Shown: piece after piece, positions 32,488-42,202 of the stretch
How the letters are laid out: each line of letters begins with the position of its first letter
How positions within the stretch are numbered: the first letter of the stretch is position 1
DNA from: Bradyrhizobium sp.
Lineage (GTDB): Bacteria; Pseudomonadota; Alphaproteobacteria; Rhizobiales; Xanthobacteraceae
Direction of reading: 5' to 3'
Assembly: GCF_030646015.1 (NCBI RefSeq)
Contig: NZ_JAUSLT010000121.1
Coordinates: 29,709 to 93,708 of the forward strand
Length of the DNA stretch: 64,000 nucleotides
Notes under the pieces: generated by a model
What the model was told of the DNA's origin: nothing
The model's input: only the letters and a program-made list of their open reading frames with translations
Databases searched by the model: none
Program-made: the position numbers and the translations under genes

Positions 32488-33255
32488 TCAGCATGTCGCC
32501 TTGCCGCAACGCGCGACGCCGATTTTTTCCCGCAGGGTTTCGACGCCGACCGCGCCGATCACCACCTGCTTGCCGATCACGTAGCTGGGCGTGCCGTTCA
32601 TGCCCATCGCCTCGGCGAGCTTGAAGTTCTCCTCCAGCGTGGCGCGCACTTCCGGACTGGCGAGATCCTTCTCGAGCCTGGCCATGTCGGCGCCGGCTTC
32701 CTTGGCGGCGGCCATCGACCGCGCCTTGTCGGCCTGGCCCTTGCCGTTCAGCAGCTTCTGGTGAAACTCGAGATACTTCTTGCCGCTGGGATCCTGCATG
32801 CGCATGGCGACCCCGACCTGGGCGGCTTCGACGGAGCCGGGGCCGAGCACCGGGAATTCCTTCAGCACCACCTTCAGCTTGGGATCTGACTTCATCAGCT
32901 CCATCATGTCGGTCATGGCGCGTTTGCAATAGCCGCAATTGTAGTCGAAGAATTCGACCATGGTGACATCGCCATCCCTGGCGCCGACGGTGACGCCGCG
33001 CGGCGATTTGAAGATCGCGTCCTCGTTCTTGGCTACTCCCGCGGCATGCTTCTCGGCCTCGGCGGCGGTCTGGCGCTTGCTGAGCTCTGCCATCGCCTCT
33101 TCCAGCACCTCGGGATGCTTGAGCAGATAATTCCGGACGATGGTTTCGATATCGCCGCGCTGGATGTCGGAGAAACTCTGCGCGGAGGCCGGCGCCGGCG
33201 CCCCGCAGAGTGCGAGCGCGAACAGGGCGGGGGCGAGCAGGCGGAACGAGCGCAT
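32488..33255 (-). CDS. DsbA-family thiol:disulfide oxidoreductase
   Basis: A periplasmic thioredoxin-fold protein of 255 residues. The signal peptide is MRSFRLLAPALFALALCG with a cut near ASAQ. The active site is FFDYNCGYCKRAM and the cis-proline loop is MNGTPSYVIG. The N-terminal helical segment (VRNYLLKHPEVLEEAMAEL) is typical of the ScsC/BdbD-like group. Two cysteines near the C terminus (ARCGKATC) are additional. The start at ATG 33255 has AGAGGA upstream; the TTG six bases earlier is rejected. It may oxidise or isomerise disulfides in envelope proteins. Confidence 0.92.
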   Translation of the reverse strand: MRSFRLLAPALFALALCGAPAPASAQSFSDIQRGDIETIVRNYLLKHPEVLEEAMAELSKRQTAAEAEKHAAGVAKNEDAIFKSPRGVTVGARDGDVTMVEFFDYNCGYCKRAMTDMMELMKSDPKLKVVLKEFPVLGPGSVEAAQVGVAMRMQDPSGKKYLEFHQKLLNGKGQADKARSMAAAKEAGADMARLEKDLASPEVRATLEENFKLAEAMGMNGTPSYVIGKQVVIGAVGVETLREKIGVARCGKATC

Positions 33256-33351
33256 GGGCAAATCCTCTTGGACGAATTGATTGGCTGAGTTGTGAAGGGG
33301 CCGGTCTTGCGAAACCTTACGTCCGGCAGATTTATTTCTGGTTGCTTGTTT

Positions 33352-34752
33352 CTAGTTGCTCTTCTGGCCGGGCAGCGGCTTGGCGGAGACGATGTCGTCG
33401 GCCTTGACCCAGCCCGGCGTGCCGATCGCGAACCGGGTCTTTGCCCGCGAGGCCAGATCGCGCGCGGTCTTGTTGTCGCCGCGCAGAAAGGCCGCCTGGG
33501 CGGAAGCGAGGTCGGCCTGCGCAAGATCTCCTTTTCGGCCGTAGGCCATCGCGAGCTGGGTATAGCCGATCGGCGCCTCGCTCTCACGCGCCACCGCCGC
33601 GCGCAGAATCGCGATGGCTTCGTCGGTGTGGGCGTTATTATTAGTCCCTACCAGCGCCTGCCCAAGTAACATCTCGATGAGCGGGGCGTTATTCGACAGC
33701 TGTACCGCCTTGCGCAGCGGCACGATGGCCTCGGCCGGCTTGCCGCCTTCCAGCAGCGCCTGGCCGCGCAATTCATAGAAGTAGGGGTTGGCGGGCTGCA
33801 GCTGGATCAGCGCGTCGATCTGGGCGATCGCGCTGCGCAGGTCGCCATGCCGGTAGGTGGCGATGGCGCGGGCATAGCGCGCGGGCAGGCTGTCGCTCGA
33901 CAGCGGATAGCGCCGGTAGACGGTGTCCTGCCGTTCCATGAAGGCCGAGATCTTGGCGCGCACCATGTCGTGGCGCAATTGCAGGGCCGGGTCGTCCTTC
34001 TTGTCCCAATAGGGGCTCGAACGCGCCAGTCCTGCGAGCGCTTCGACACGCTCGGCCGGCATCGGATGCGACATCACATAGGGATCGGAACCGCGCGCGG
34101 CAAACAGGCTCTCGTTGGTGAAGCGCTTGAAGGTTTCGTACATGCCCTTGGCGGACTGGCCGGTGGCGTTCAGGAACTTGACCCCGGCGCGGTCGGCGTT
34201 TTCCTCCTGCTGGCGCACATAAGAGAGCAGGGTGCGGCGGATCACTTCCTGTGGCGCGGACATCGCCGCCGCGCCGACATTGGCGAGACCGCTATTGGTG
34301 CCGCTTCGCGCGCCCGCGACCAGCGCGCCGGCGCCGAGCAGCATGGCGATGATCATCTGGGTCTGCGCCGCCGCCAGTTGCTCGCGCAGCTTGGAGAGAT
34401 GGCCGCCGGCGAGGTGGCCGGTTTCATGCGCCATCACCCCGATGATCTGGTTCGGGGTTTCGGACTGCATGATGGCGCCGTAGTTCACGAAGATGCGCCG
34501 GCCATCCGCGACGAAAGCGTTGAACGCGCTCTCGTTGATGATGACCATCTGGATATTCTGCTTTTCCATTCCCGCCGCGCGCAGGATCGGGCGGGTGTAT
34601 TCGCGCAGCAATTGCTCGGATTCGGTATCGCGCAGGACGCGCAGACCCCCTCCTTGCGCAAGCGCCGGCATCGGCGCAATGACGAGCGCGACCGCCGTGG
34701 CAAGGGCGGTCAGTTTCGACATTTTCTGGCGCAGGGCGATGCGGAGCAACAT
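33352..34752 (-). CDS. M48-family periplasmic metalloprotease with TPR tail (BepA-like)
   Basis: A zinc protease of 466 residues from the chosen start. A signal peptide (SKLTALATAVALVIAPMPAL, cut near AQGG) is followed by the M48 domain with GVMAHETGHLAGGHL (zinc ligands) and the downstream Glu in RQQEENADRAG. The C-terminal half carries tetratricopeptide-like repeats (LIQLQPANPYFYELRGQALL). This layout matches BepA/YfgC, which cleans up misassembled outer-membrane proteins. The start could also be at 34722 (MSKLTAL); neither has an ideal ribosome-binding site. Confidence 0.92.
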   Translation of the reverse strand: MLLRIALRQKMSKLTALATAVALVIAPMPALAQGGGLRVLRDTESEQLLREYTRPILRAAGMEKQNIQMVIINESAFNAFVADGRRIFVNYGAIMQSETPNQIIGVMAHETGHLAGGHLSKLREQLAAAQTQMIIAMLLGAGALVAGARSGTNSGLANVGAAAMSAPQEVIRRTLLSYVRQQEENADRAGVKFLNATGQSAKGMYETFKRFTNESLFAARGSDPYVMSHPMPAERVEALAGLARSSPYWDKKDDPALQLRHDMVRAKISAFMERQDTVYRRYPLSSDSLPARYARAIATYRHGDLRSAIAQIDALIQLQPANPYFYELRGQALLEGGKPAEAIVPLRKAVQLSNNAPLIEMLLGQALVGTNNNAHTDEAIAILRAAVARESEAPIGYTQLAMAYGRKGDLAQADLASAQAAFLRGDNKTARDLASRAKTRFAIGTPGWVKADDIVSAKPLPGQKSN

Positions 34753-34891
34753 GACCTTCTCGGGGGATTGGCGGCGGGCCGGATACGAGATATGCCCTAA
34801 CAAAACGCCGAATGCGGCTTGTCTGGGGCCAGGAGCCTGTTTTTGGTGCCCGTTTTACCCTCGTTTTCCTTGGTTCGAATAGCAGATATCG

Positions 34892-36079
34892 ATGCTTGAT
34901 GCGACACTGAGAGACCGCGCCCGGGGCCTGCTGACAGCGTCGGCGCGAAGCAATGTTCCGCCGTTCATGGTGATGGACGTGATGGCGGCGGCGGCCCGCA
35001 TCGAAGCGGCCGGCGGCCATGTGATTCACATGGAAGTGGGCCAGCCGTCGGCGTCGGCGCCGAAGCCCGCGATCGCGGCCGCCCACGCCGCCCTCGAATT
35101 GGGGCGGATCGATTATACCTCGGCTCTGGGCACTCCCTCGCTGCGCGCGCGGATCGCCCGGCATTACCGCGAGACCTATGGCTGCGCCGTGGATGCCGAG
35201 CGGATCGTGATCACGACGGGATCGTCCGGCGCGTTCATCCTGGGCTTTCTCGCGATGTTCGAGCCGGGCGACCGCGTCGCCGTCACGGTTCCCGGCTATC
35301 CGCCGTATCGCCACATCCTCACCGCGCTCGGCTGCGAGCCGGTGCTGATCGAGACCTCGAGCGAGACCCGCCACGCGCTGACCGGCGAGGCCTTGCTGGC
35401 GGCCCATCACAAGACGCCGCTGAAGGGCGTGCTGGTCGCAAGCCCGGCCAATCCCACGGGGACGATGATGTCCCGCGAGGCGCTCACCAGCCTGATGGCG
35501 GCGGCGGAGGGGGCGGGCATCCGTTTCATCTCCGACGAAATCTATCACGGCCTCGATTATGCCTTTCCCGCGGTCACGGCGGCGGAACTTTCGCCTGATG
35601 CCCTGGTGATCAATTCGTTCTCGAAATATTTCTGCATGACCGGCTGGCGGGTCGGCTGGATGGTGGTGCCGGAACCGCTGGTGCGGCCGATCGAGCGGCT
35701 GCAGCAGAATCTTTCGATCTCGGTGCCGACCCTGTCGCAGATTGCGGCCGAAGCCGCCTTCGATGGCCGTGCCGAGATGGAAGCGATCAAGCGCGGCTAC
35801 CAGGAGAACCGCCGCATCCTGATCGATGGTTTGCCGCAAGCCGGGCTCGACAGTTTCCTGCCTGCCGATGGCGCGTTCTATCTCTACGCCGACGTCTCCA
35901 AATTCACGTCCGACAGTTTTGCCTTTGCCGGCCTGATGCTGGAAAAGGCTGGTGTCGCGGCCACCCCCGGGGTCGACTTCGATCCAGTTCATGGCCGTCA
36001 GTTCATTCGGTTTTCCTATGCGCGTTCCGCCGACGAGATGCGCGAAGCGGTCGCGCGCATCGCGAAATGGCTCGGCTAG
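34892..36079 (+). CDS. PLP-dependent aminotransferase, class I/II
   Basis: A 395-residue cytoplasmic enzyme. The PLP lysine lies in NSFSKYFCMTGWRVGWMVVP (about 244). Other fold I motifs are VLVASPANPTGTMMS, RFISDEIYHGLDY and the C-terminal RFSYARSADEM, which binds the substrate carboxylate. The amino donor and acceptor cannot be read from sequence. It is divergent from the M48 protease and followed by bioY after 66 bases. Confidence 0.93.
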   Translation: MLDATLRDRARGLLTASARSNVPPFMVMDVMAAAARIEAAGGHVIHMEVGQPSASAPKPAIAAAHAALELGRIDYTSALGTPSLRARIARHYRETYGCAVDAERIVITTGSSGAFILGFLAMFEPGDRVAVTVPGYPPYRHILTALGCEPVLIETSSETRHALTGEALLAAHHKTPLKGVLVASPANPTGTMMSREALTSLMAAAEGAGIRFISDEIYHGLDYAFPAVTAAELSPDALVINSFSKYFCMTGWRVGWMVVPEPLVRPIERLQQNLSISVPTLSQIAAEAAFDGRAEMEAIKRGYQENRRILIDGLPQAGLDSFLPADGAFYLYADVSKFTSDSFAFAGLMLEKAGVAATPGVDFDPVHGRQFIRFSYARSADEMREAVARIAKWLG

Positions 36080-36145
36080 CCGCGCAAACGCTTCGGTTCA
36101 CCGCGCCGTTCACCCCCAACACTTGCACGCATCAAGGAGATGTTC

Positions 36146-36763
36146 TTGTCAGTCAGATCAACACCCGGGCTCGTCGCCGCCAGGCATTCTCCACTCGCCG
36201 CCGTGGCGTGGCCCCAGCCCGCCGCCGGTTTTTCGCTGGTGTTGCGCAGCGGGGTCCTGATCGCGCTCGGGACGGCGCTGCTGACGCTCTCGGCCAAGAT
36301 CAACCTGCCGCTTCCTTTCGTGCCGATGACGCTGCAGACTCTGGTCGTGCTGGTGATCGGCGCCGTCTACGGCTGGCGCCTCGGCTGCACCACCGTCATC
36401 GCCTATCTGGCGGAAGGCGCGATCGGATTGCCGGTATTCGCCGGTCCGGTTGGCGGCCTGGCGCCGCTGATGGGTCCGACAGCCGGCTACCTCTACGGCT
36501 TCGTGGCCGCCGCCTTCGTCACGGGATGGCTGAGCGAGCGCGGCTGGGATCGTTCGGTGCCGCTGCTGTTCGTCGCAATGGCGCTCGGACACATCGTCAT
36601 TCTCGCGGCCGGGTTCGGCTGGCTCGCATTCGGCATGAAGCTCGGCGCCGAGAAGGCTTGGCTGGTCGGGATCGTGCCTTTCCTCGCGGGCTCCCTGGTC
36701 AAGAATGCCCTCGGCGCAGCGCTGGTGCCGGCGAGCAGGCGCCTGTTCGATCGTCGCGGATAA
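36146..36763 (+). CDS. bioY: Biotin transporter BioY
   Basis: An integral membrane substrate-binding component (205 residues, about six helices) of an ECF-type biotin importer. Family motifs include KINLPLPFVPMTLQTLVVL, GAIGLPVFAGPVGG and GPTAGYLYGFVAAAFVTGWL. The AAGGAG at 36134-36139 touches the ATG at 36140 but is six bases from the TTG at 36146, so TTG is the likelier start. No bioM or bioN genes are present; solitary BioY proteins are known to work alone or with shared energising units. Confidence 0.93.
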   Translation: MSVRSTPGLVAARHSPLAAVAWPQPAAGFSLVLRSGVLIALGTALLTLSAKINLPLPFVPMTLQTLVVLVIGAVYGWRLGCTTVIAYLAEGAIGLPVFAGPVGGLAPLMGPTAGYLYGFVAAAFVTGWLSERGWDRSVPLLFVAMALGHIVILAAGFGWLAFGMKLGAEKAWLVGIVPFLAGSLVKNALGAALVPASRRLFDRRG

Positions 36764-36805
36764 TGCCGCCGATCATGATTGCGCAAGCGATCGTCTTGCG
36801 GACAT

Positions 36806-36836
36806 AAAAAACCGCCCGGTTTTGCCGGGCGGTTTT
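36806..36836. terminator. Bidirectional terminator between bioY and rne
   Basis: AAAACCGCCCGG TTTT CCGGGCGGTTTT-type hairpin with A and T runs on both sides, between convergent genes. Confidence 0.9.
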
Positions 36837-36887
36837 CTGTCTCGCAAATCGCTTTGCCTGCAAGTTATTTTCTTACAAGTGCCCGGC

Positions 36888-39800
36888 TCATTCGCCGTTG
36901 CCGAAGCGCCGCGACCACCAGCCGGCCTTGCGCGGCTGGGTGTCGGTCGTTGTCTCGGTGGCGGACTGGGCCGGGGCTGACGCCGGCGGCTCAGGCGGAG
37001 CATGGGACACTGGGGCGGCTTCAGGCTGGGCGGTCGCCAGGAAGCTCACCTTTTCGCGCACGGTCGAACGGCGGCGCGCAGCGGCTCTCTCGGCCTCCTG
37101 CGCGGTCTCCGCTTCGCCGGATGCGCGCACCGGCTCGGGCTGAGGCTGAGCAGCAGGAGCGACGGCTTGCGGTTCCGGCGGCGCGGCCACCGGTTCGGGC
37201 TGAACATCGAGCGGAGCCCGTTCGGCTGAATAACCGTCGAAATCGGCCACCGCGCTGGAGACTTCCGGCGGCGATGTCGGGCCGAGTTCGTCCGAGATCG
37301 ATCCGATCAGACCATCCTCGGGTCCGCCGCGCCGACGGCGTCCACCGCGGCGTCCGCGGCGGCGGGGCCGCCGTTCGCCGTCCGCCGTCTGGTCGGTGCG
37401 AACAGCGCCGGGCTGTTCCTCGGACTCGTCTTCGTCGCCTTCGGCTTCATCGGCAGGACCTGCGACTGCAACCTGGTCGGGCGCCATGCGCGGAGCGTCG
37501 GTGCTGTCGCGGACCGGGCCGCCTTCGCGCGGCTCGCCCGGACGGCCACGCCGCCGCCGCCGCCGCTTGCGCTTGTGACCCTCGGCATCGGTTTCGCCGC
37601 CGGCTTCCTCGCCGGCCGTGGCTTCCTCGGTCAGCCCTTCGGTCTCTTCGGTTTCGACTTCCGATTCGGTTTCGATATCGAACGACTCTTCCTCGTCCCA
37701 GGGCTCGTCGATCTGCGGCGGGAAGGCGGCAACCTGCGCCGCCAGCAGCGCCTTGGCCGCCTCCAGCGTATGCACCTGTTCGCCGCGGTCGATGATGAAC
37801 GACTGCTGGGCGCTGACGGTGGCGTCGGCGATCACGGCCAGCGTCACCTTGAAGCTGCTCTCGAGATCGCGCAGATGGCCGCGCTTGTGATTGAGGACAT
37901 AGAGCGCCACGTCGGTCCGGGTTCGCACCACCAGATTGTGGGTCGCGCCCTTCATCAGGATTTCTTCAAGCCCGCGCAGCAGCTGCAGCGCCACCGAGGA
38001 TACCGAGCGGACATGGCCGCTGCCGCCGCACTGCGGGCAGGGCTCGGTCGAACTCTCCAGCACGCTGGCGCGAATGCGCTGGCGCGACATCTCCAGCAGG
38101 CCGAAATGCGAGATGCGCCCGACCTGGATCCGCGCGCGGTCCTGCCGCAGGCAATCCGACAGCTTGCGCTCGACCGAACGGTTGTTGCGCTTCTCGTCCA
38201 TGTCGATGAAGTCGATGACGATCAGGCCGGCGAGATCGCGCAACCTGAGCTGCCGCGCGACTTCTTCCGATGCCTCGAGGTTGGTCTTGAGCGCGGTGTC
38301 CTCGATGTGGTGCTCCCTTGTGGAGCGGCCGGAGTTGACGTCGATCGAAACCAGCGCCTCGGTCTGGTTGATCACGATATAGCCGCCGGAGCGCAACTGC
38401 ACGGTCGGCGAGAACATCGCGTCGAGCTGGCTCTCGACGCCCATCCGCGAGAACAGCGGCTGGCCGTCGCGATACTGCTTCACCGCCCGCACATTGGTCG
38501 GCATCAGCATCTTCATGAAGTCGCGGGCTTCCTGGTAACCGGCTTCGCCGGCGACCTGGATTTCGTCGATTTCCTTGTTGTAGAGATCGCGCAGCGACCG
38601 CTTGATCAGCGATCCCTCCTCGTAGACCAGGGTAGGGGCCTGCGATTTCAGGGTCATGTCGCGGACGGTTTCCCACATCCGGATCAGATATTCGAAGTCG
38701 CGCTTGATTTCCGGCTTGGTGCGCGAGGCGCCCGCGGTGCGCAGGATGATGCCCATGCCCTCGGGCACGTCGAGATCCTGCACCACGTCCTTGAGCCGTG
38801 AACGGTCCTGCGCCGAGGTGATCTTGCGGCTGATGCCGCCGCCGCGCGCGGTGTTGGGCATCAGGACGGCGTAGCGGCCGGCCAGCGAGAGATAGGTGGT
38901 CAGCGCCGCGCCCTTGTTGCCGCGCTCTTCCTTGACGACCTGCACCAGCATCACCTGGCGGCGCTTGATGACTTCCTGGATCTTGTACTGGCGGCGCGGA
39001 CGGAAGGCGCGCTCCGGCACCTCTTCCATGACGTCGTCGCCGCCGACGGATTCGACGACTTCCTCTTCGGCGTCGTCGTCTTCTTCCTCATCGTCGTGAA
39101 GTTCGTCGGCTTGCGGCTCGGCCGCATGCTCGTCGTGGGGCGAAGCCGCGTGCTCGTCGCCGGCCTGTTCGGCGCGCGCCGCGTCTTCGGCATGGGCCGC
39201 ATTTTCTTCGGCGTGCTCGGCGTGGACATGCTCGTCATGGCCGTGTTCTTCGTGAACCTCGGCCGCGGCAGCCTCGACGGCGGCCGTATCGGGCAGGGTT
39301 ACTGCCGCCAGCGTCTCACTGACATGGGTCTCCGTGCCCCGCTCCTGATCGTGCTCGCCATGCGCATGGCCGTGATCATGCGAATGATCGTGCGCGTGAT
39401 CAGGACCGGCATGATCGTGATCACGGCCTGCATGGTCATGATGCCCGGCATCGTCATGATCATGCCCGGTCTCATGCGCGTGGGTCTGATTGCCTTCGGC
39501 GTTCAGGTTTTCCTGTTGCTCCTGGCCCTCTTGCGGCGGGGCGACCTGCATCAGGTCGGGGCTGGCGTTATCGACGACCTCGCTCTGCACCCGCTCGCCG
39601 CTGCCGCGGCGGCGCTGGTTACGGTGGCGCGGACGGCGGCCTCGGTTGTTGGAACGATTCTCGGTTTCTTCCTCGGCCTCGCGATGGGCGCGTTCGTCGG
39701 CCTCGATCAGCGCCTGACGGTCGGCGACCGGAATTTGATAATAGTCGGGATGGATTTCGCTGAAGGCCAGGAAGCCATGGCGGTTGCCGCCATACTCGAT

Positions 39801-39974
39801 GAAGGCCGCCTGCAGCGACGGCTCTACCCGTGTGACCTTGGCGAGGTAGATATTGCCGCGCAGTTGTTTGCGCTGGGCAGTTTCGAAATCAAATTCCTCG
39901 ACGCGATTGCCGCGGATCACAACGACCCGGGTCTCTTCCGGGTGGGTAGCATCGATCAACATTTTGTTGGGCAT
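36888..39974 (-). CDS. rne: Ribonuclease E/G with large acidic and His-rich insertion
   Basis: The main RNA-decay and processing endonuclease, about 1028 residues. The S1 domain begins at MLIDATHPEETRVVVIRGNR and is split after about residue 90 by an insert of roughly 230 residues, including a His/Asp-rich run (coded near 39320-39490) and a Glu/Asp-rich run. It resumes at RPRRQYKIQEVIKRRQVMLV. The catalytic aspartates lie in LVSIDVNSG and GLIVIDFIDMD, and the zinc-link is CPQCGGSG. The C-terminal tail is disordered, with Arg-rich (KRKRRRRRRGRPG, RRPRRRGRRGGRRRRGG) and acidic stretches that would scaffold a degradosome. The start at 39974 (MPNKMLIDATH) fits the family; 39986 is an alternative. 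Confidence 0.95.
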   Translation of the reverse strand: MPNKMLIDATHPEETRVVVIRGNRVEEFDFETAQRKQLRGNIYLAKVTRVEPSLQAAFIEYGGNRHGFLAFSEIHPDYYQIPVADRQALIEADERAHREAEEETENRSNNRGRRPRHRNQRRRGSGERVQSEVVDNASPDLMQVAPPQEGQEQQENLNAEGNQTHAHETGHDHDDAGHHDHAGRDHDHAGPDHAHDHSHDHGHAHGEHDQERGTETHVSETLAAVTLPDTAAVEAAAAEVHEEHGHDEHVHAEHAEENAAHAEDAARAEQAGDEHAASPHDEHAAEPQADELHDDEEEDDDAEEEVVESVGGDDVMEEVPERAFRPRRQYKIQEVIKRRQVMLVQVVKEERGNKGAALTTYLSLAGRYAVLMPNTARGGGISRKITSAQDRSRLKDVVQDLDVPEGMGIILRTAGASRTKPEIKRDFEYLIRMWETVRDMTLKSQAPTLVYEEGSLIKRSLRDLYNKEIDEIQVAGEAGYQEARDFMKMLMPTNVRAVKQYRDGQPLFSRMGVESQLDAMFSPTVQLRSGGYIVINQTEALVSIDVNSGRSTREHHIEDTALKTNLEASEEVARQLRLRDLAGLIVIDFIDMDEKRNNRSVERKLSDCLRQDRARIQVGRISHFGLLEMSRQRIRASVLESSTEPCPQCGGSGHVRSVSSVALQLLRGLEEILMKGATHNLVVRTRTDVALYVLNHKRGHLRDLESSFKVTLAVIADATVSAQQSFIIDRGEQVHTLEAAKALLAAQVAAFPPQIDEPWDEEESFDIETESEVETEETEGLTEEATAGEEAGGETDAEGHKRKRRRRRRGRPGEPREGGPVRDSTDAPRMAPDQVAVAGPADEAEGDEDESEEQPGAVRTDQTADGERRPRRRGRRGGRRRRGGPEDGLIGSISDELGPTSPPEVSSAVADFDGYSAERAPLDVQPEPVAAPPEPQAVAPAAQPQPEPVRASGEAETAQEAERAAARRRSTVREKVSFLATAQPEAAPVSHAPPEPPASAPAQSATETTTDTQPRKAGWWSRRFGNGE

Positions 39975-40699
39975 TTTGCAACTCATGACGGCGGCGGGCG
40001 CGTATGACCGTGGGCGCATGTCGCGCCGCCGGGTGACGCGACGGTCCACCTGATTCGGGGGTGAGGGGAAGGCCAAAACGCAACCCGGGGCGCCGGGCCG
40101 AACGGGATCCTGTCGGAGCAAAACGACGCGCGGAGCTTTCGCTTCGCGGCGGCGCGATTCTACCGGGGATCATGGTCGGCAACACAGTCTGGCGCATCAA
40201 GCGTCGGCCCGTCTGAACACGTTGGCGGCAAGAATCGCCGCCTTGTCTATTCGCTGAAGACCCGGCGCGGCGCCAAAGCGCTCGCCGGCCATCGCATATC
40301 GGGCCTGGTTGGACCCGGATAATCAGTTATGCCGTGTCTGAAGCCGTCCCTGGAACAAGATGGTAACCTGGGACCGACGCCGCTCGGGCTCGAAACCGCC
40401 CTCCGTTTCAGCCGCGCGCTGCGCTGGCCTGTGGAGGGATCGGAAAGACGCTGGAATCCTCTGGGTTCAGAGAGTTCCGGCGCTGCACCGGGAGGCTGAA
40501 CGCGACACAACCGGGAGTTTTAGCCGTCAGCCCCTCGTACATACGTGGATTGGCGCCCCGGTGCAAGGGAACTGAAAGGGAAGTGAATGGGAGCGTCGCA
40601 GCGCGGCAACACCGCACCTTAATCGTCGCCGGCACCTTAAGCTCTCGTTAACCCTGTGGCTCTATTGCGGTAAGAGGGCTGCTCGGAGGCACGGATTCG
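39975..40699. other. 725-base divergent region between rne and the amidase gene
   Basis: No coding frame is supported. It must contain the promoters of both genes. A long leader of rne, as seen in other bacteria where RNase E controls its own message, would fit, but I could not identify a specific element. Confidence 0.5.
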
Positions 40700-41995
40700 T
40701 TGGCGAGCCGCGCAAATCAGCGTGTTTTTAGGGGTTGGGTGCTATTGTGCGCCGCAGCATTGCTGTGCTCATCCGCCAGCATTGGCCGCGCGACCGAGGG
40801 TGAGGCGCCGAATCCCGCCGCAGGGTCCAACCTTCCGATCGCTTCCGAGGTCCGGCTGGCCGGCGACGCCAAGCAGACTCGCTTCGTTCTCGACCTCGAC
40901 AGGCCGATCCAGTTCCGCGCCTTCGCGCTGGCCGACCCCTATCGGGTGATCGTCGATATTCCCCAGGTGAATTTTCAGCTCAAGGCCGGGGCGGGCACCG
41001 CCGGGCGCGGGCTGATCAAGGCCTTCCGCTATGGCGTCGTCATGCCCGGCGGCTCGCGGATCGTGTTCGATCTGGCCGGTCCGGCCAAAATTGCAAATTC
41101 CTATGTCCTGGAGGCCGCCAACGGCCAGCCGCCGCGGCTGGTGCTCGAGCTGGAACAGGTCGACCGCACTACCTTCGTTCAATCGCTGGGCGCCGAAAGC
41201 CGGCCCGAGCTGAAGCCCGCGATCTCCGACACGGTGGCTTCGATCCCCGCCGAGCCGAATGCCGCCGCCAAGCCTGCCGCATCAGGGGATGCGCGACCCG
41301 TGGTCGTGATCGATCCGGGACATGGCGGCATCGACAATGGCACCCAGGCCGGGGGCACCAATGAAAAGGAGCTGGTGCTGGGATTTGGCCTGGCGTTGCG
41401 CGATCGGCTGGAGAAATCGGGTAAATATCGCGTCGTCATGACCCGCACCGACGATACCTTCATTCCGCTCACCGACCGCGTCAAAGTCGCCCGCAACCAG
41501 TCGGCGGCGCTGTTCGTGTCGATCCATGCCGACGCCTTGCCGCGGCGCGAGGGCGACGCCCAGGGTGCCACGATCTACACGCTGTCCGACAAGGCCTCCG
41601 ACGCCGAGGCGGAGCGGCTCGCGGAAGCCGAAAACAAGGCCGACGCCATTGGCGGGGTTAACCTGACCGAGGAGCCGACCGAGGTCGCCGACATTCTGAT
41701 CGAGCTGGCGCAGCGCGAGACCCGCACGTTCTCGAACCGGTTCGCCCGGCTCTTGATGGGCGAGATGAAGACCACCGTGCGGATGCACAAGCACCCGCTG
41801 AAGTCGGCCGGCTTCAAGGTGCTCAAGGCGCCCGACGTGCCGTCGGTTCTGGTCGAACTCGGCTATGTCTCGAACAAGGCCGACTTCGAGCACCTGGTCT
41901 CGGAGAGTTGGCGTAACCGCACCGCCGGTGCGATGGCGCAGGCGATCGACGCGTTCCTGGCCAAGCGGCTGGCGACGGCCGGGGCAGGTAACTGA
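40700..41995 (+). CDS. amiC: N-acetylmuramoyl-L-alanine amidase (AMIN + Amidase_3)
   Basis: A periplasmic cell-wall amidase of 431 residues that splits stem peptides from glycan during division. The signal segment is GWVLLCAAALLCSSASIG. An AMIN domain follows (about 48-150: RFVLDLDRPIQFRAFALADP), then the zinc amidase domain (about 200-425) with VIDPGHGGIDNG, NEKELVL, FVSIHADA and VELGYVSNKADF. The start is TTG at 40700 with GGAGG ten bases upstream. PBP1A follows, a common pairing in alphaproteobacteria. Confidence 0.93.
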   Translation: MASRANQRVFRGWVLLCAAALLCSSASIGRATEGEAPNPAAGSNLPIASEVRLAGDAKQTRFVLDLDRPIQFRAFALADPYRVIVDIPQVNFQLKAGAGTAGRGLIKAFRYGVVMPGGSRIVFDLAGPAKIANSYVLEAANGQPPRLVLELEQVDRTTFVQSLGAESRPELKPAISDTVASIPAEPNAAAKPAASGDARPVVVIDPGHGGIDNGTQAGGTNEKELVLGFGLALRDRLEKSGKYRVVMTRTDDTFIPLTDRVKVARNQSAALFVSIHADALPRREGDAQGATIYTLSDKASDAEAERLAEAENKADAIGGVNLTEEPTEVADILIELAQRETRTFSNRFARLLMGEMKTTVRMHKHPLKSAGFKVLKAPDVPSVLVELGYVSNKADFEHLVSESWRNRTAGAMAQAIDAFLAKRLATAGAGN

Positions 41996-42202
41996 AAAGG
42001 GGGCCTTCCAGTGCGGAAGCCCTAGTTTGGCCACAGCGGCGGCATTATAGAAATGACTGCGAGAACGTCGGAATCGCGCTAAATTCGCTCGCCGCCGACG
42101 GAATATTTTATACGCCTGCGCGAGACGGCTGATCGCCAGGCGCGGACTTTGCTGAGGAAGCGCCGGTCATCGCGGCGCCAGGGCTGGAACGGAACTTCGA
42201 TA

